Part shown: piece after piece, positions 25,463 through 33,405 of the stretch | How the letters are laid out: each line of letters opens with the position of its first letter | How positions within the stretch are numbered: the first letter of the stretch is position 1 | Origin: Caldilineaceae bacterium | GTDB taxonomy: Bacteria > Chloroflexota > Anaerolineae > Caldilineales > Caldilineaceae | Direction: 5' to 3' | Assembly (NCBI GenBank): GCA_020634755.1 | Contig: JACKBC010000008.1 | Span: 1 to 64,000, forward strand | DNA length: 64,000 nt | Program-made: the position numbers and the translations under genes | The notes under the pieces: model-generated | Databases searched by the model: none | What the model was told of the DNA's origin: nothing | The model's input: the letters and a program-made list of their open reading frames with translations, nothing else

Positions 25463-25766
25463 CTACTACCCTTTCCGTAACTACGAAGTGACCGGCTCCA
25501 CCATCACCAAGTACTATCACCCTTCGATTTACTCAGGCCAAGCTTCAACGGCCAGCTAATTGCCGAACGCCAGGGCAGCACGCTATAGTACCTGCACACG
25601 GACCATCTGAGCAGCGTCGCCCTGACCACCAACAGTAGCGGCAACGTCCACTCCAGCGAGCAATACTACGCCTACGGCAAACGCGACTGGCTAGGCGCGG
25701 GCGCCCCCCCTGCCCACCACCATCGATTACACCGGTCAGCGGCGCGATGGCTCGGGGCTCATCTAC
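25463..25766 (+). pseudogene. M16 Rhs core fragment (second core type), degraded
   Basis: Core of the LYYLHTDHLSS type, carrying three lesions: a 26-base TTCGA..CTCAG palindromic insert at about 25,504, a TAG in place of TAC at 25,588 (LY*YLHTDHL), and an extra C in the C-run at 25,704. It cannot be translated through. Confidence 0.65.
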
Positions 25767-26612
25767 ATGAACGCCCGCTATTATGACCCGGCGGTGGGGA
25801 CCTTCGTCTCGCCGGATTCGATGGTGCCGGATGCGAGTAACTTAATCTCATGGAATCGCTTTGCTTACGCGGCCGATAATCCGCTACGTTATTCCGACCC
25901 CACTGGGCATGACATCTGGGACGCTTTGACAACTGTGGTGGACTTTGCGCAGGGCGTGGGGGCGCAGGTTGGCTACAACAACACAAGCCTTATCCCCGCG
26001 CAGATTCATTCCCAAGCACCACAAGCAGGTGAATCCGCCGCCATGCAGACTGGTCGCTTCGTGGGCAACGTGGTCTCCATGGTGCAAGGTGTGGCCGAAA
26101 TGGTCGGCGGAGCAGGTGTCGATGCGGGTGGGGGTGGTTTGTGTTTGTCCGGCGTGGGCTGTCTGGCTGGCGCGCCGGCAATTGTGGCTGGTACAGGCCT
26201 CATCCTACATGGTGGCTCCACTGCTACGGCGGGTGCGCTTCGTGCTGGTGAGCAGTTGGGAAATCTGTATAATTCGGTGATGGGCGAGGATTCTGGTTCA
26301 GCCAATCGTCAGACGGGAAGCGATCTAGGGTTGGTATATGAATCTTCTCCCAAGCACCATCCAAACGCGCAACAAGGTATAGGTAATGCGCCTCAAGATG
26401 GACAAGGTGCTCTTGATAATTCATTACAAGTAACCGGGAATAGTCCACGTCGGGTAGGTGTAGATCGAGCCAATAACCAGTTTGTAGTATTTGATCAGAC
26501 AAGAGAAGGAATCTTCCATGGCCATGTGCGTTCTTGGCAACAGCTTACGGATCAAATGAAAAACACGGTGAGGAATGCAGGGTATGTTAACTGGAGAGGC
26601 AAGATAAAGTAA
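25767..26612 (+). CDS. M16 Rhs tip, Ntox17-like toxin
   Basis: 281 residues from MNARYYDPAVGTFVSPD. Core to residue 48, then a linker with a hydrophobic Gly/Ala stretch (GGLCLSGVGCLAGAPAIVAG) typical of Rhs pre-toxin regions. The last 80 residues, KHHPNAQQGIGNAPQDGQGA followed by LDNSLQVTGNSPRRVGVDRA and FDQTREGIFHGHVRSWQQL, match what I recall of the polymorphic toxin type 17 domain (Ntox17), a predicted RNase: paired His, SPRR, and HGHVRSW. Ends NWRGKIK. The immunity ATG is one base after the stop. Confidence 0.65.
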   Translation: MNARYYDPAVGTFVSPDSMVPDASNLISWNRFAYAADNPLRYSDPTGHDIWDALTTVVDFAQGVGAQVGYNNTSLIPAQIHSQAPQAGESAAMQTGRFVGNVVSMVQGVAEMVGGAGVDAGGGGLCLSGVGCLAGAPAIVAGTGLILHGGSTATAGALRAGEQLGNLYNSVMGEDSGSANRQTGSDLGLVYESSPKHHPNAQQGIGNAPQDGQGALDNSLQVTGNSPRRVGVDRANNQFVVFDQTREGIFHGHVRSWQQLTDQMKNTVRNAGYVNWRGKIK

Positions 26613-26613
26613 T

Positions 26614-26964
26614 ATGAAGTATCAAGAACTTCAACCCATCGAACGCGAATTGGCCGAAAAACAATTGCTCAGTGATGACATTGACAAAATCACCGATTCT
26701 TTGCTTCGACTTACATTTCATGATATGGATTGGAGATGGGTACAAAATAAGTGTATCAACTTATCATCACACCCATCTAAAGAAGTAAGACGTACATGTA
26801 TTCAATGTTTTGGACATATTGCCAGAATACACGGTGTCTTAGACTTAGTTGTGGTCCTACCTTTGCTAATGACAATGAAGGAAGACGCCAAACTATCCGG
26901 CTATGTAGACGATGCCATTGATGATATTGAAATGTTTATTGATGATATGTCGCTCAGTCATTGA
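26614..26964 (+). CDS. M16 immunity protein, HEAT-like helical repeat
   Basis: 116 residues, all helical in appearance. WRWVQNKCINLSSHPSKEVR and RTCIQCFGHIARIHGVLDL read like two HEAT-type repeats, with a second pair at VVLPLLMTMKED. Such small HEAT-like proteins are common partners of Ntox17-type toxins in my memory; no database check was possible. Confidence 0.65.
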   Translation: MKYQELQPIERELAEKQLLSDDIDKITDSLLRLTFHDMDWRWVQNKCINLSSHPSKEVRRTCIQCFGHIARIHGVLDLVVVLPLLMTMKEDAKLSGYVDDAIDDIEMFIDDMSLSH

Positions 26965-26992
26965 CTGAATTGAGAGATGAGCAGTTTTTATC

Positions 26993-27034
26993 AAGCAGAA
27001 TGGTGATTCGCATGTTCGCCATTCTGCTTTTTTG
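26993..27034 (+). terminator. Intrinsic terminator behind M16
   Basis: AAGCAGAATGG with CCATTCTGCTT and a run of Ts. Rhs core starts directly afterwards at about 27,037. Confidence 0.8.
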
Positions 27035-27168
27035 GATAACATCCGCATCAAAAAGACCAGCAACGGCATCAACACCTTTACGCCCTTCCCGCACTACGAA
27101 GTCGACAACGGAACCACCGTCAAATACTACACCTTCAACGGCATGCGGCGCATTACAATGCGGTTGCC

Positions 27169-28179
27169 ATGCGCCGCGGGTCCACGCTATACTACCTCCA
27201 CGGTGACCATCTCGGCTCCACCGCCCTCAACACCACCGGCAGCGGCGTGGGAACCAGCCAGACCTACTGCGCCTATGGCAAAACGCGCAGCGGCGCCACC
27301 TGCGCCAGCGGCAACGCCCAGGCCACGGACCGCCAGTTCACCGGCCAGAAGGTTGATGTGACCGGCCTGCATTATTACAATGCGCGCTATTTTGATGATC
27401 ACATTGGGCAGTTTGTCTCGCCGGATTCGATGGTGCCGGACCCGACGACGCTGATTGATTACAACAGGTTTGCCTATGCCAGGGCAAATCCTCTTAAGTA
27501 CAATGACCCATCCGGTCATTGTATCTGGGATGGTTGTATTCTGGAGTTAATTGTGGCAGGCGCAATTGTTGGCGCTATAGCTAATGGGGGTGGTAATGCT
27601 GGTGTCCAAATCGCCACAAACTGGGAATCTGATCGTCCCGTACTTGAAAACCTAACAAATGTCAACATGACAGAAGTGGGTATTGCAGCGGGATATGGGG
27701 GTATAGGTGGAGGGTTAGCACCAGTAACAGGTGGTACAAGTGCGTTACTCCTAAACGCAGGATTAGGAGCAGCCCAAGAGGTAACCACTGACATGATTGT
27801 TGATGGCAAGTCATTTTCTGAGGCGGTTGATGGCGAAACTCTCCTCGCAGCCGGTCTTGGTGCAGCTGGTTCCAAAATTCAAGGTGCTATTCCCAATGAA
27901 TTTTCATATGTTTCCAAGAGTGCGATTGATGGGGAAGTATTTGATAGTCTTGGTGCAGCTACTGGAATCGATGCTTTAGCATATGGTGGTGAAGAATTCA
28001 TGAGATCAACTACCTTTGCCCAATTACCTGTTACCCAATTAAAGTACATTGGCAAAGCCCGCTTTGTTATGGGTGCAGGAATAGGCAATGTACCTATACC
28101 GGATCCTCTGCGATGTCTGTTTACAGATTGTTCAACCGAGTCTTCTGATAATGCAGTAGAAGGGGATAATATCGAATGA
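27169..28179 (+). CDS. M17 Rhs tip, putative membrane-active toxin (type B copy)
   Basis: 336 residues from MRRGSTLYYLHGDHLGS. An upstream core piece (27,037 to 27,168, IRIKKTSNGINTFTPF) is put out of frame by an insert containing CGCATTACAATGCG at 27,149. From about base 27,358 the DNA is the same as M6 at 6548, offset 20,810, through the immunity gene, hairpin and small insert to the start of the next core. Tip features as in M6. Confidence 0.55.
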   Translation: MRRGSTLYYLHGDHLGSTALNTTGSGVGTSQTYCAYGKTRSGATCASGNAQATDRQFTGQKVDVTGLHYYNARYFDDHIGQFVSPDSMVPDPTTLIDYNRFAYARANPLKYNDPSGHCIWDGCILELIVAGAIVGAIANGGGNAGVQIATNWESDRPVLENLTNVNMTEVGIAAGYGGIGGGLAPVTGGTSALLLNAGLGAAQEVTTDMIVDGKSFSEAVDGETLLAAGLGAAGSKIQGAIPNEFSYVSKSAIDGEVFDSLGAATGIDALAYGGEEFMRSTTFAQLPVTQLKYIGKARFVMGAGIGNVPIPDPLRCLFTDCSTESSDNAVEGDNIE

Positions 28180-28484
28180 TCGATGAACGTATATTTCTTC
28201 TTATGATTCCGGTTATCTTTTTCTGGATTCTTATGTCCGCAAGCCATCGCAGTAAATACATCCAGCACAAGTTACGATTGCCACGTATTTTAGCGCTTAT
28301 AGCTGGCAGTAAAACCGAGTGGGTGGATAAGCGAGCATATGCATTCCAACTAGGGGACATCAGTACAATCCTATTGTACGTATTAATGATGACCTCCAAC
28401 ATTGACTATCTATATACAAACGCATTTGCTTTGAGTATTGTGGTGGGGGCTCTAATAGCTCTAATGCTACAAAAGCTTCTTTAG
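28176..28484 (+). CDS. M17 immunity protein candidate, membrane protein (copy of M6)
   Basis: 102 residues, identical to the protein at 7366, with the same ATGA overlap with the toxin. Three hydrophobic segments. Confidence 0.65.
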   Translation: MIDERIFLLMIPVIFFWILMSASHRSKYIQHKLRLPRILALIAGSKTEWVDKRAYAFQLGDISTILLYVLMMTSNIDYLYTNAFALSIVVGALIALMLQKLL

Positions 28485-28509
28485 GCATTTGTCTTATACT
28501 GCAGTTGAG

Positions 28510-28566
28510 ATCAAAACCGGAGTTTTCCATAGCCTTATTTCAGAGAGATAAAACTCCGGTTTTGAT
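28510..28566 (+). terminator. M17 boundary hairpin
   Basis: Same 17-base stem as behind M6 (7700). Confidence 0.7.
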
Positions 28567-28641
28567 TCAGAGCAGAGTATAGTAAGTACGAGACGGCCCT
28601 GCAATGGAACCACTTTAACCACAAGTGATTCTCTGCCCAAT

Positions 28642-28727
28642 GACCTAACCCCTACTCCTCTGTACAGTAAGGAGTGCGCATAGATTTTTATTGCTTTCAG
28701 AAGAAAGCGGGTGCAGGGGTATAGGTC
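28642..28727. repeat. Small insert with GACCTA..TAGGTC inverted ends, second copy
   Basis: Identical to 7832 to 7917 and part of the same long duplication. Confidence 0.45.
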
Positions 28728-28733
28728 AACGGT

Positions 28734-30269
28734 ATGTTGGTTGCCGAACGCCAAGGCACCACGCTATACTACCTGCACACGGACCATCTGAGCAGCGTGG
28801 CTCTGACCACCACCAGCACCGGCGCCATCCACTCCAGCGAGCAGTATTACGCCTACGGCAAGCGCGACCAGCTGGGTGCGAGCGCGGCCCTGCCCACCAC
28901 CATCGACTACACCGGTCAGCGGCGTGATGGGTCGGGCCTCATCTATGCCAAGTATTATGACCATCGGCTGAGCTCACGCCGAAGCCTGAAAACGCGCCCG
29001 GTGCAGTTGACAAACGGCAACTTTGCCATCCCCGGCCAAACGCTGACCTGGGATGTGGAAAACCGGCTGGTGACGGTCAGCGGCACGAGCATCAACAACA
29101 CGGCCATCACCGAATCGTATTTGTATGACGACGCCGGCATTCGCGTCAAAAAGACCACCAATGGCGTTTACACCTACTACCCCTTTGCCCACTATCAGGT
29201 CGAAAATGGAACGGTCGTCAAATATTACACCTTTGGCGGCCAAACCATTGCCATGCGCCGCGGCAGTACGCTATACTACCTCCACGGTGACCATCTCGGC
29301 TCGACGGCTCTCACCACCACCGGCAGCGGGACCGGCGTCAGCCAGACCTACTGCGCCTACGGCAAAAAGCGCAGCGGCGCCACCTGCGCCAGCGGCAATT
29401 CCCTGGCCACGGACCGCCAGTTCACCGGCCAGCAGTATGATGTGACCGGCCTGCATTATTACAATGCAAGGTATTTTGATGATCACATTGGGCAGTTTGT
29501 CAGTCCGGATTCGATGGTGCCGGACCCATCTGCGCTGATTGATTACAACAGGTTTGCGTATGCAACCGATAATCCCCTCAATATGTCTGACCCAGATGGC
29601 CATGAGCCATGCCCTACCGGTGCGTGGGGAGACTGTCGGCCCAATCGTTCGTACGCCGAAAATTACCGTTTGGCTCGCCACTATGTCGATCTCCATGTCG
29701 ATTGGAATAACGTTCCCGCCGAAGCGCAAGCCGTCTTGAAAGCCGGCGGCGAAACTGAAGGAACCTATTCGGACCTGGCGCCCAGCGTCCAAGTGCAGAC
29801 CGGTCTGCGCGACCCGGCCACGCTAGCAGCATCTCTGTTTGGGATTGGGCGGTTGGTTTTGCAGTTGCCTGTGTTGTTGACGCCCTGTTTGGATGATGCG
29901 TGTGATGCTGAAATTCGCACGTTTGACATGGCGATCAAAAAATTCGCAAAATTTGATCCTGCGAAAGCAACTCAGCAATTCAATGAGTTATTAGATAGAG
30001 GCATTAAACTCACTGACCATGCCTTGAGAGAAGCTCAAGCAGACTCGATATCAACGCAGAAAATCGCAGATACTTTTTTAGGGACTGCTCGTAATACACA
30101 ATATTTCTGGACCGGAGGACGAGTAGCCCAATGGTCACCACATACTAAGGTTGCGGTTATCATTGAAAAAGCGACGATGGAAGTTGTGACAGTTTTCAAT
30201 AGGTCCTCTCCCGGAGGAGATTGGCAACGTATGACTCCTTTTGAGGTCCTTGAGTGGCTAGGACAATAG
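28734..30269 (+). CDS. M18 chimeric Rhs tip with RNase-like toxin
   Basis: 511 residues and the longest uninterrupted tip. It begins with the second core type (LVAERQGTTLYYLHTDHLSS to DGSGLIYAKYYDHRLSSRRS) and is then joined in frame at about 28,985 to the first type (LKTRPVQLTNGNFAIPGQ), which runs on normally to SDPDGH near residue 285. The linker includes ARHYVDLHVDWNNVPAEAQA. The tip, GIKLTDHALREAQADSISTQ, ARNTQYFWTGGR, HTKVAVIIEKATMEVVTVF, is a diverged homologue of M11. An early Met is the only start candidate; no ribosome-binding site is seen. Confidence 0.55.
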   Translation: MLVAERQGTTLYYLHTDHLSSVALTTTSTGAIHSSEQYYAYGKRDQLGASAALPTTIDYTGQRRDGSGLIYAKYYDHRLSSRRSLKTRPVQLTNGNFAIPGQTLTWDVENRLVTVSGTSINNTAITESYLYDDAGIRVKKTTNGVYTYYPFAHYQVENGTVVKYYTFGGQTIAMRRGSTLYYLHGDHLGSTALTTTGSGTGVSQTYCAYGKKRSGATCASGNSLATDRQFTGQQYDVTGLHYYNARYFDDHIGQFVSPDSMVPDPSALIDYNRFAYATDNPLNMSDPDGHEPCPTGAWGDCRPNRSYAENYRLARHYVDLHVDWNNVPAEAQAVLKAGGETEGTYSDLAPSVQVQTGLRDPATLAASLFGIGRLVLQLPVLLTPCLDDACDAEIRTFDMAIKKFAKFDPAKATQQFNELLDRGIKLTDHALREAQADSISTQKIADTFLGTARNTQYFWTGGRVAQWSPHTKVAVIIEKATMEVVTVFNRSSPGGDWQRMTPFEVLEWLGQ

Positions 30270-30278
30270 AGGCGCAAA

Positions 30279-30770
30279 ATGACTATCTATGTTGAATTTT
30301 CAAAGTGCTCGCAAATTGACCAGTGGGAGTACGAATATATTGAACGCTTTAATATGATTGTGGCTGATCGTCTTGATGGCCGTATCCCCTACACTACATT
30401 GCAAGGGGTCACAAGTTTAAACATCAAGACGGATATACACAATATTATCTCACACTTCGAAACAGTTGGGTGGGCAGAAATCAATTATTGGACAATAGTT
30501 CCCTATCTTGAAATACCAAGTGCTGAAATTGGGCAATTGATGGTTCTTCAAGATATTGATGATGGGCAACCGCAAGCGTATTTCACCAATCCAGATTATA
30601 GTGTATTCTATACTCGGCTAGGCGAACCAGTTGATACAGCTAAACTCCAACATGTCGCAATCGGTCAACAAATTATTGTGGATGCAACACAAGATGGAAT
30701 GTTAGCTGGCGTGTGGATGAGTGATTTACCTGTAGAGCTCAGGGATAAATATGTTATGAAGTCCGTGTAG
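30279..30770 (+). CDS. M18 immunity protein candidate, mosaic with M11 partner
   Basis: 163 residues with GAGGCG before the ATG. The N-terminal half (MTIYVEFSKCSQIDQWEYEY) is clearly different from that of M11, yet from DIDDGQPQAYFTNPDYSVFY to the end the two proteins match except one residue, and DNA identity continues through the terminator into the next core. Confidence 0.65.
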   Translation: MTIYVEFSKCSQIDQWEYEYIERFNMIVADRLDGRIPYTTLQGVTSLNIKTDIHNIISHFETVGWAEINYWTIVPYLEIPSAEIGQLMVLQDIDDGQPQAYFTNPDYSVFYTRLGEPVDTAKLQHVAIGQQIIVDATQDGMLAGVWMSDLPVELRDKYVMKSV

Positions 30771-30794
30771 ATTTGATGGAGGTGGTTTATAGTC

Positions 30795-30832
30795 AAAGAA
30801 CAGGTCGGCAAAACGCTGACCTGTTCTTTTTT
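30795..30832 (+). terminator. Intrinsic terminator behind M18
   Basis: AAAGAACAGGTC and GACCTGTTCTTT with a T-run, as at 16,298. Confidence 0.85.
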
Positions 30833-31064
30833 ACATCCTACGTTTAGGATTACATGAAAACCCGCCCCGGCCAAACCCTGGTCTGGAACGAGGAAAACCA
30901 GCTGGAGAGCGTGGCCGGCGAATCGTATCTCTACGACGAAGCGGCAACTTGCCGACAGCCTCCGCATCAAGAAGACCAGCAGCGGCGTCAACACCTTTGC
31001 GCACTACGAAGTCGACAACGGAACCACCGTCAAATACTACACCTTCAACGGCACGCGCGTTGCC

Positions 31065-32063
31065 ATGCGCCGCGGGTCCACGCTATACTACCTCCACGGT
31101 GACCATCTCGGCTCCACTGCGCTGACCACCACCGGCAGCGGTGCCGGCGTCAGCCAAACCTACTGCGCCTATGGCAAAACGCGCAGCGGCACCACCTGCG
31201 CCAGCGGCAATTCGCTAACCACCGACCGGCAGTTCACCGGCCAGATGTACGATGTGACCGGCCTGCATTATTACAATGCGCGGTACTATGATGACCACAT
31301 TGGGCAGTTTGTGTCGCCGGATTCGATGGTGCCAGATCCGGCTACGCTGATTGATTACAACAGGTTTGCGTATGCCAGAGCAAATCCCCTCAAATATAAT
31401 GACCCATCAGGCCATTGCAGCGCCGATGGCAGCGTGGGAGATGGACACAAAGATGAGTGCTGGAAATATGTGGATGACATCATCAACACCTGGGATGATA
31501 CGGATTACTGGAATAAGCGCTGGGCGAGCAAAGAGAACTTCCTCACCTATGTGGCCCCAACCGCGCATAATGATGCCGAATATATGATGGGCGAGCTGAA
31601 CCAATACTGGGGCTCGGATGCTTTCAAGTCGTGGAAAGCCGAGCAGCCTGTCCCTGCTTTGACATCAGCGCAACTGGCGAGTCAGGCCGACCCCGTGTGT
31701 GCAGGAGAGAAAATCTGTCAGAATATGGTGCGAGGTGCAGGAAAAGTTGACGTTTACTGTTCACAGAATGATTGCCTGACGCAATCCCTAGATATAATAG
31801 CGACTTCTACAGCAGCAGGCGCTGCGGGGTGCGCAGCAGGTGTCATAACGGCCCCGTGCTCCTTGCCTTTAGCAGCAATAAGTGTAGCTGCTAGCGGAAG
31901 CGGCGCTGTTTGGACTGCATATCAAGTGTATCAAGGGCATGGAGATGAATTTGATCTGGCAACGGCTGGTACAACCTTAATAATAGGAATTAACAGTACC
32001 CCAGGGGTTGGGGTGGCAGCAAGTGCCTATCAAACATATTGGGATTTTTTTCGCCCACATTAA
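31065..32063 (+). CDS. M19 Rhs tip, putative membrane-active toxin
   Basis: 332 residues from MRRGSTLYYLHGDHLGS. The preceding core piece (30,854, MKTRPGQTLVWNEENQLESV) is out of frame through the shared lesion near 30,940. Core and pre-toxin part equal those of M5 and M8 as far as AGEKICQNMVRGAGKV, after which the tip is new: DVYCSQNDCLTQSLDIIATS, then AAGAAGCAAGVITAPCSLPL and AAISVAASGSGAVWTAYQVY. The switch point is sharp. A membrane immunity gene follows after 254 bases. Confidence 0.55.
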   Translation: MRRGSTLYYLHGDHLGSTALTTTGSGAGVSQTYCAYGKTRSGTTCASGNSLTTDRQFTGQMYDVTGLHYYNARYYDDHIGQFVSPDSMVPDPATLIDYNRFAYARANPLKYNDPSGHCSADGSVGDGHKDECWKYVDDIINTWDDTDYWNKRWASKENFLTYVAPTAHNDAEYMMGELNQYWGSDAFKSWKAEQPVPALTSAQLASQADPVCAGEKICQNMVRGAGKVDVYCSQNDCLTQSLDIIATSTAAGAAGCAAGVITAPCSLPLAAISVAASGSGAVWTAYQVYQGHGDEFDLATAGTTLIIGINSTPGVGVAASAYQTYWDFFRPH

Positions 32064-32189
32064 TAATGTTCAACAACTCGATTTGGATTTTGGCTAATAG
32101 AAAAGTCACTTAAACTCTGATCACTGAAGCTGTTGCTAGTAGTGTCTTCAATTCATTATGTCAAAATCAAAGTCGTCGTAAAAGTATGC

Positions 32190-32259
32190 GGGTAAATGCC
32201 TATTAGGAATCGCCTCGCTCATAATACTTTGGAATGTGGTACTCCTTTGGCATTTACCC
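32190..32259 (+). terminator. Hairpin between M19 toxin and immunity
   Basis: 11-base stem GGGTAAATGCC and GGCATTTACCC with a large loop. The rest of 32,064 to 32,317 holds nothing coding that I can see. Confidence 0.5.
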
Positions 32260-32317
32260 AGATATTTTGAATAAATATAGTAGACATGTATGCCATAAGA
32301 AAATTGGATAATAGCAA

Positions 32318-32812
32318 ATGGAAAATATCATTCTAAGGCGTTCAAAAAAATATATTTTTTCGTGGATTATCTTGTTGAGCGGCTTACTAACGTTAGGCGT
32401 GATTTTGTTTACTTCAGAACACACGATAGCGGGTGTCACCCTATCTATAAGCGCCCTCTTATCTATTCTAATTTTCTTAAAGGGATTAACTGATAATCAG
32501 CCAAGGGTTATTATAGATGTAGAAGGTATCACGGCAACTGAATTTGGTGAGGTCAAACTATTGTGGAAGGACATTAAAGCAATTCGTATAATACGATACC
32601 CACGCGTTGGGCGAATCATGGTTTTCGAATTATTTGATGAACCAAAATATGAAGCAGAACTTAACACTAATCAACATTTTAGCAAGAAAGTCAATAAGCT
32701 CTTCGGTGTGGGTCTTTTTCACATTACATTAGAGGGACTCGATGCTCACCCAAGTGTCATAGAAACTGAAATCGCAAATCGAATACCACCTACGACGCCG
32801 AAGGGCGGCTGA
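32318..32812 (+). CDS. M19 immunity protein candidate, membrane-anchored
   Basis: 164 residues. Two helices at about 12 to 30 (IFSWIILLSGLLTLGVILF) and 36 to 54, then a soluble domain with VIIDVEGITATEFGEVKLLW and KDIKAIRIIRYPRVGR, which looks like a bacterial PH-type domain as in STM3941-like proteins. The last ten codons are the out-of-frame start of the next Rhs core (ACCACCTACGACGCCGAAGG), so the native C-terminus has been replaced at about 32,787. Confidence 0.62.
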   Translation: MENIILRRSKKYIFSWIILLSGLLTLGVILFTSEHTIAGVTLSISALLSILIFLKGLTDNQPRVIIDVEGITATEFGEVKLLWKDIKAIRIIRYPRVGRIMVFELFDEPKYEAELNTNQHFSKKVNKLFGVGLFHITLEGLDAHPSVIETEIANRIPPTTPKGG

Positions 32813-33405
32813 CGCAGATGCGCTTCCCGGCCGGTGGCAACCTCTACCGCACGCAGACCTACTGGCCGTGGACCGGCGCCGCCAACAACACCAACGGCCG
32901 CCTCAAAGAGATCCGGGTGGGGACCAACAACGCCGGCAACGCGTCCGACCGGCTCTACTTCCTCTACGGGTACGATTCGTTTGGCAACATTGGTGGTCTG
33001 TCCGAGAAGTATAACAATGGGACGCTGACCAACTACACCATTACCTACGACAACCAGAACCGGCTAACCAGCGCCTTTGGCAAAACCTACGCCTACCGCA
33101 ACGACGGCCGCCTAAGCGTGCTGGAAGGCGCCAGCCTGGCCAACGAGACCACCTTCCCCATCCACGGCTACAACGACGCCAACTACACATACGAAGCGCG
33201 CGGCAACCTGAAAACGCGCCCGGTGCAGCTGACCACCGGCAACTTTGCCATCCCCGGCCAAACGCTGACCTGGGACGTGGAAAACCGGCTGGTGACCGTT
33301 AGCGGCACCAGCATCAACAACACGGCCATCACCGAATCGTATCTCTATGACGAAGCGGCAACTTGCCGACAGCATCCGCATCAAAAAGACCAGCAACGGC
33401 GTTAA
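32787..33405 (+). pseudogene. M20 Rhs core fragment, shifted out of frame
   Basis: Core from TTYDAEGRLTQMRFPAGG through NQNRLTSAFGKTYAYRNDGR to TESYLYDE, very like M15, then the same lesion as at 13,115. It begins inside the M19 immunity gene without any hairpin between them. Confidence 0.65.
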
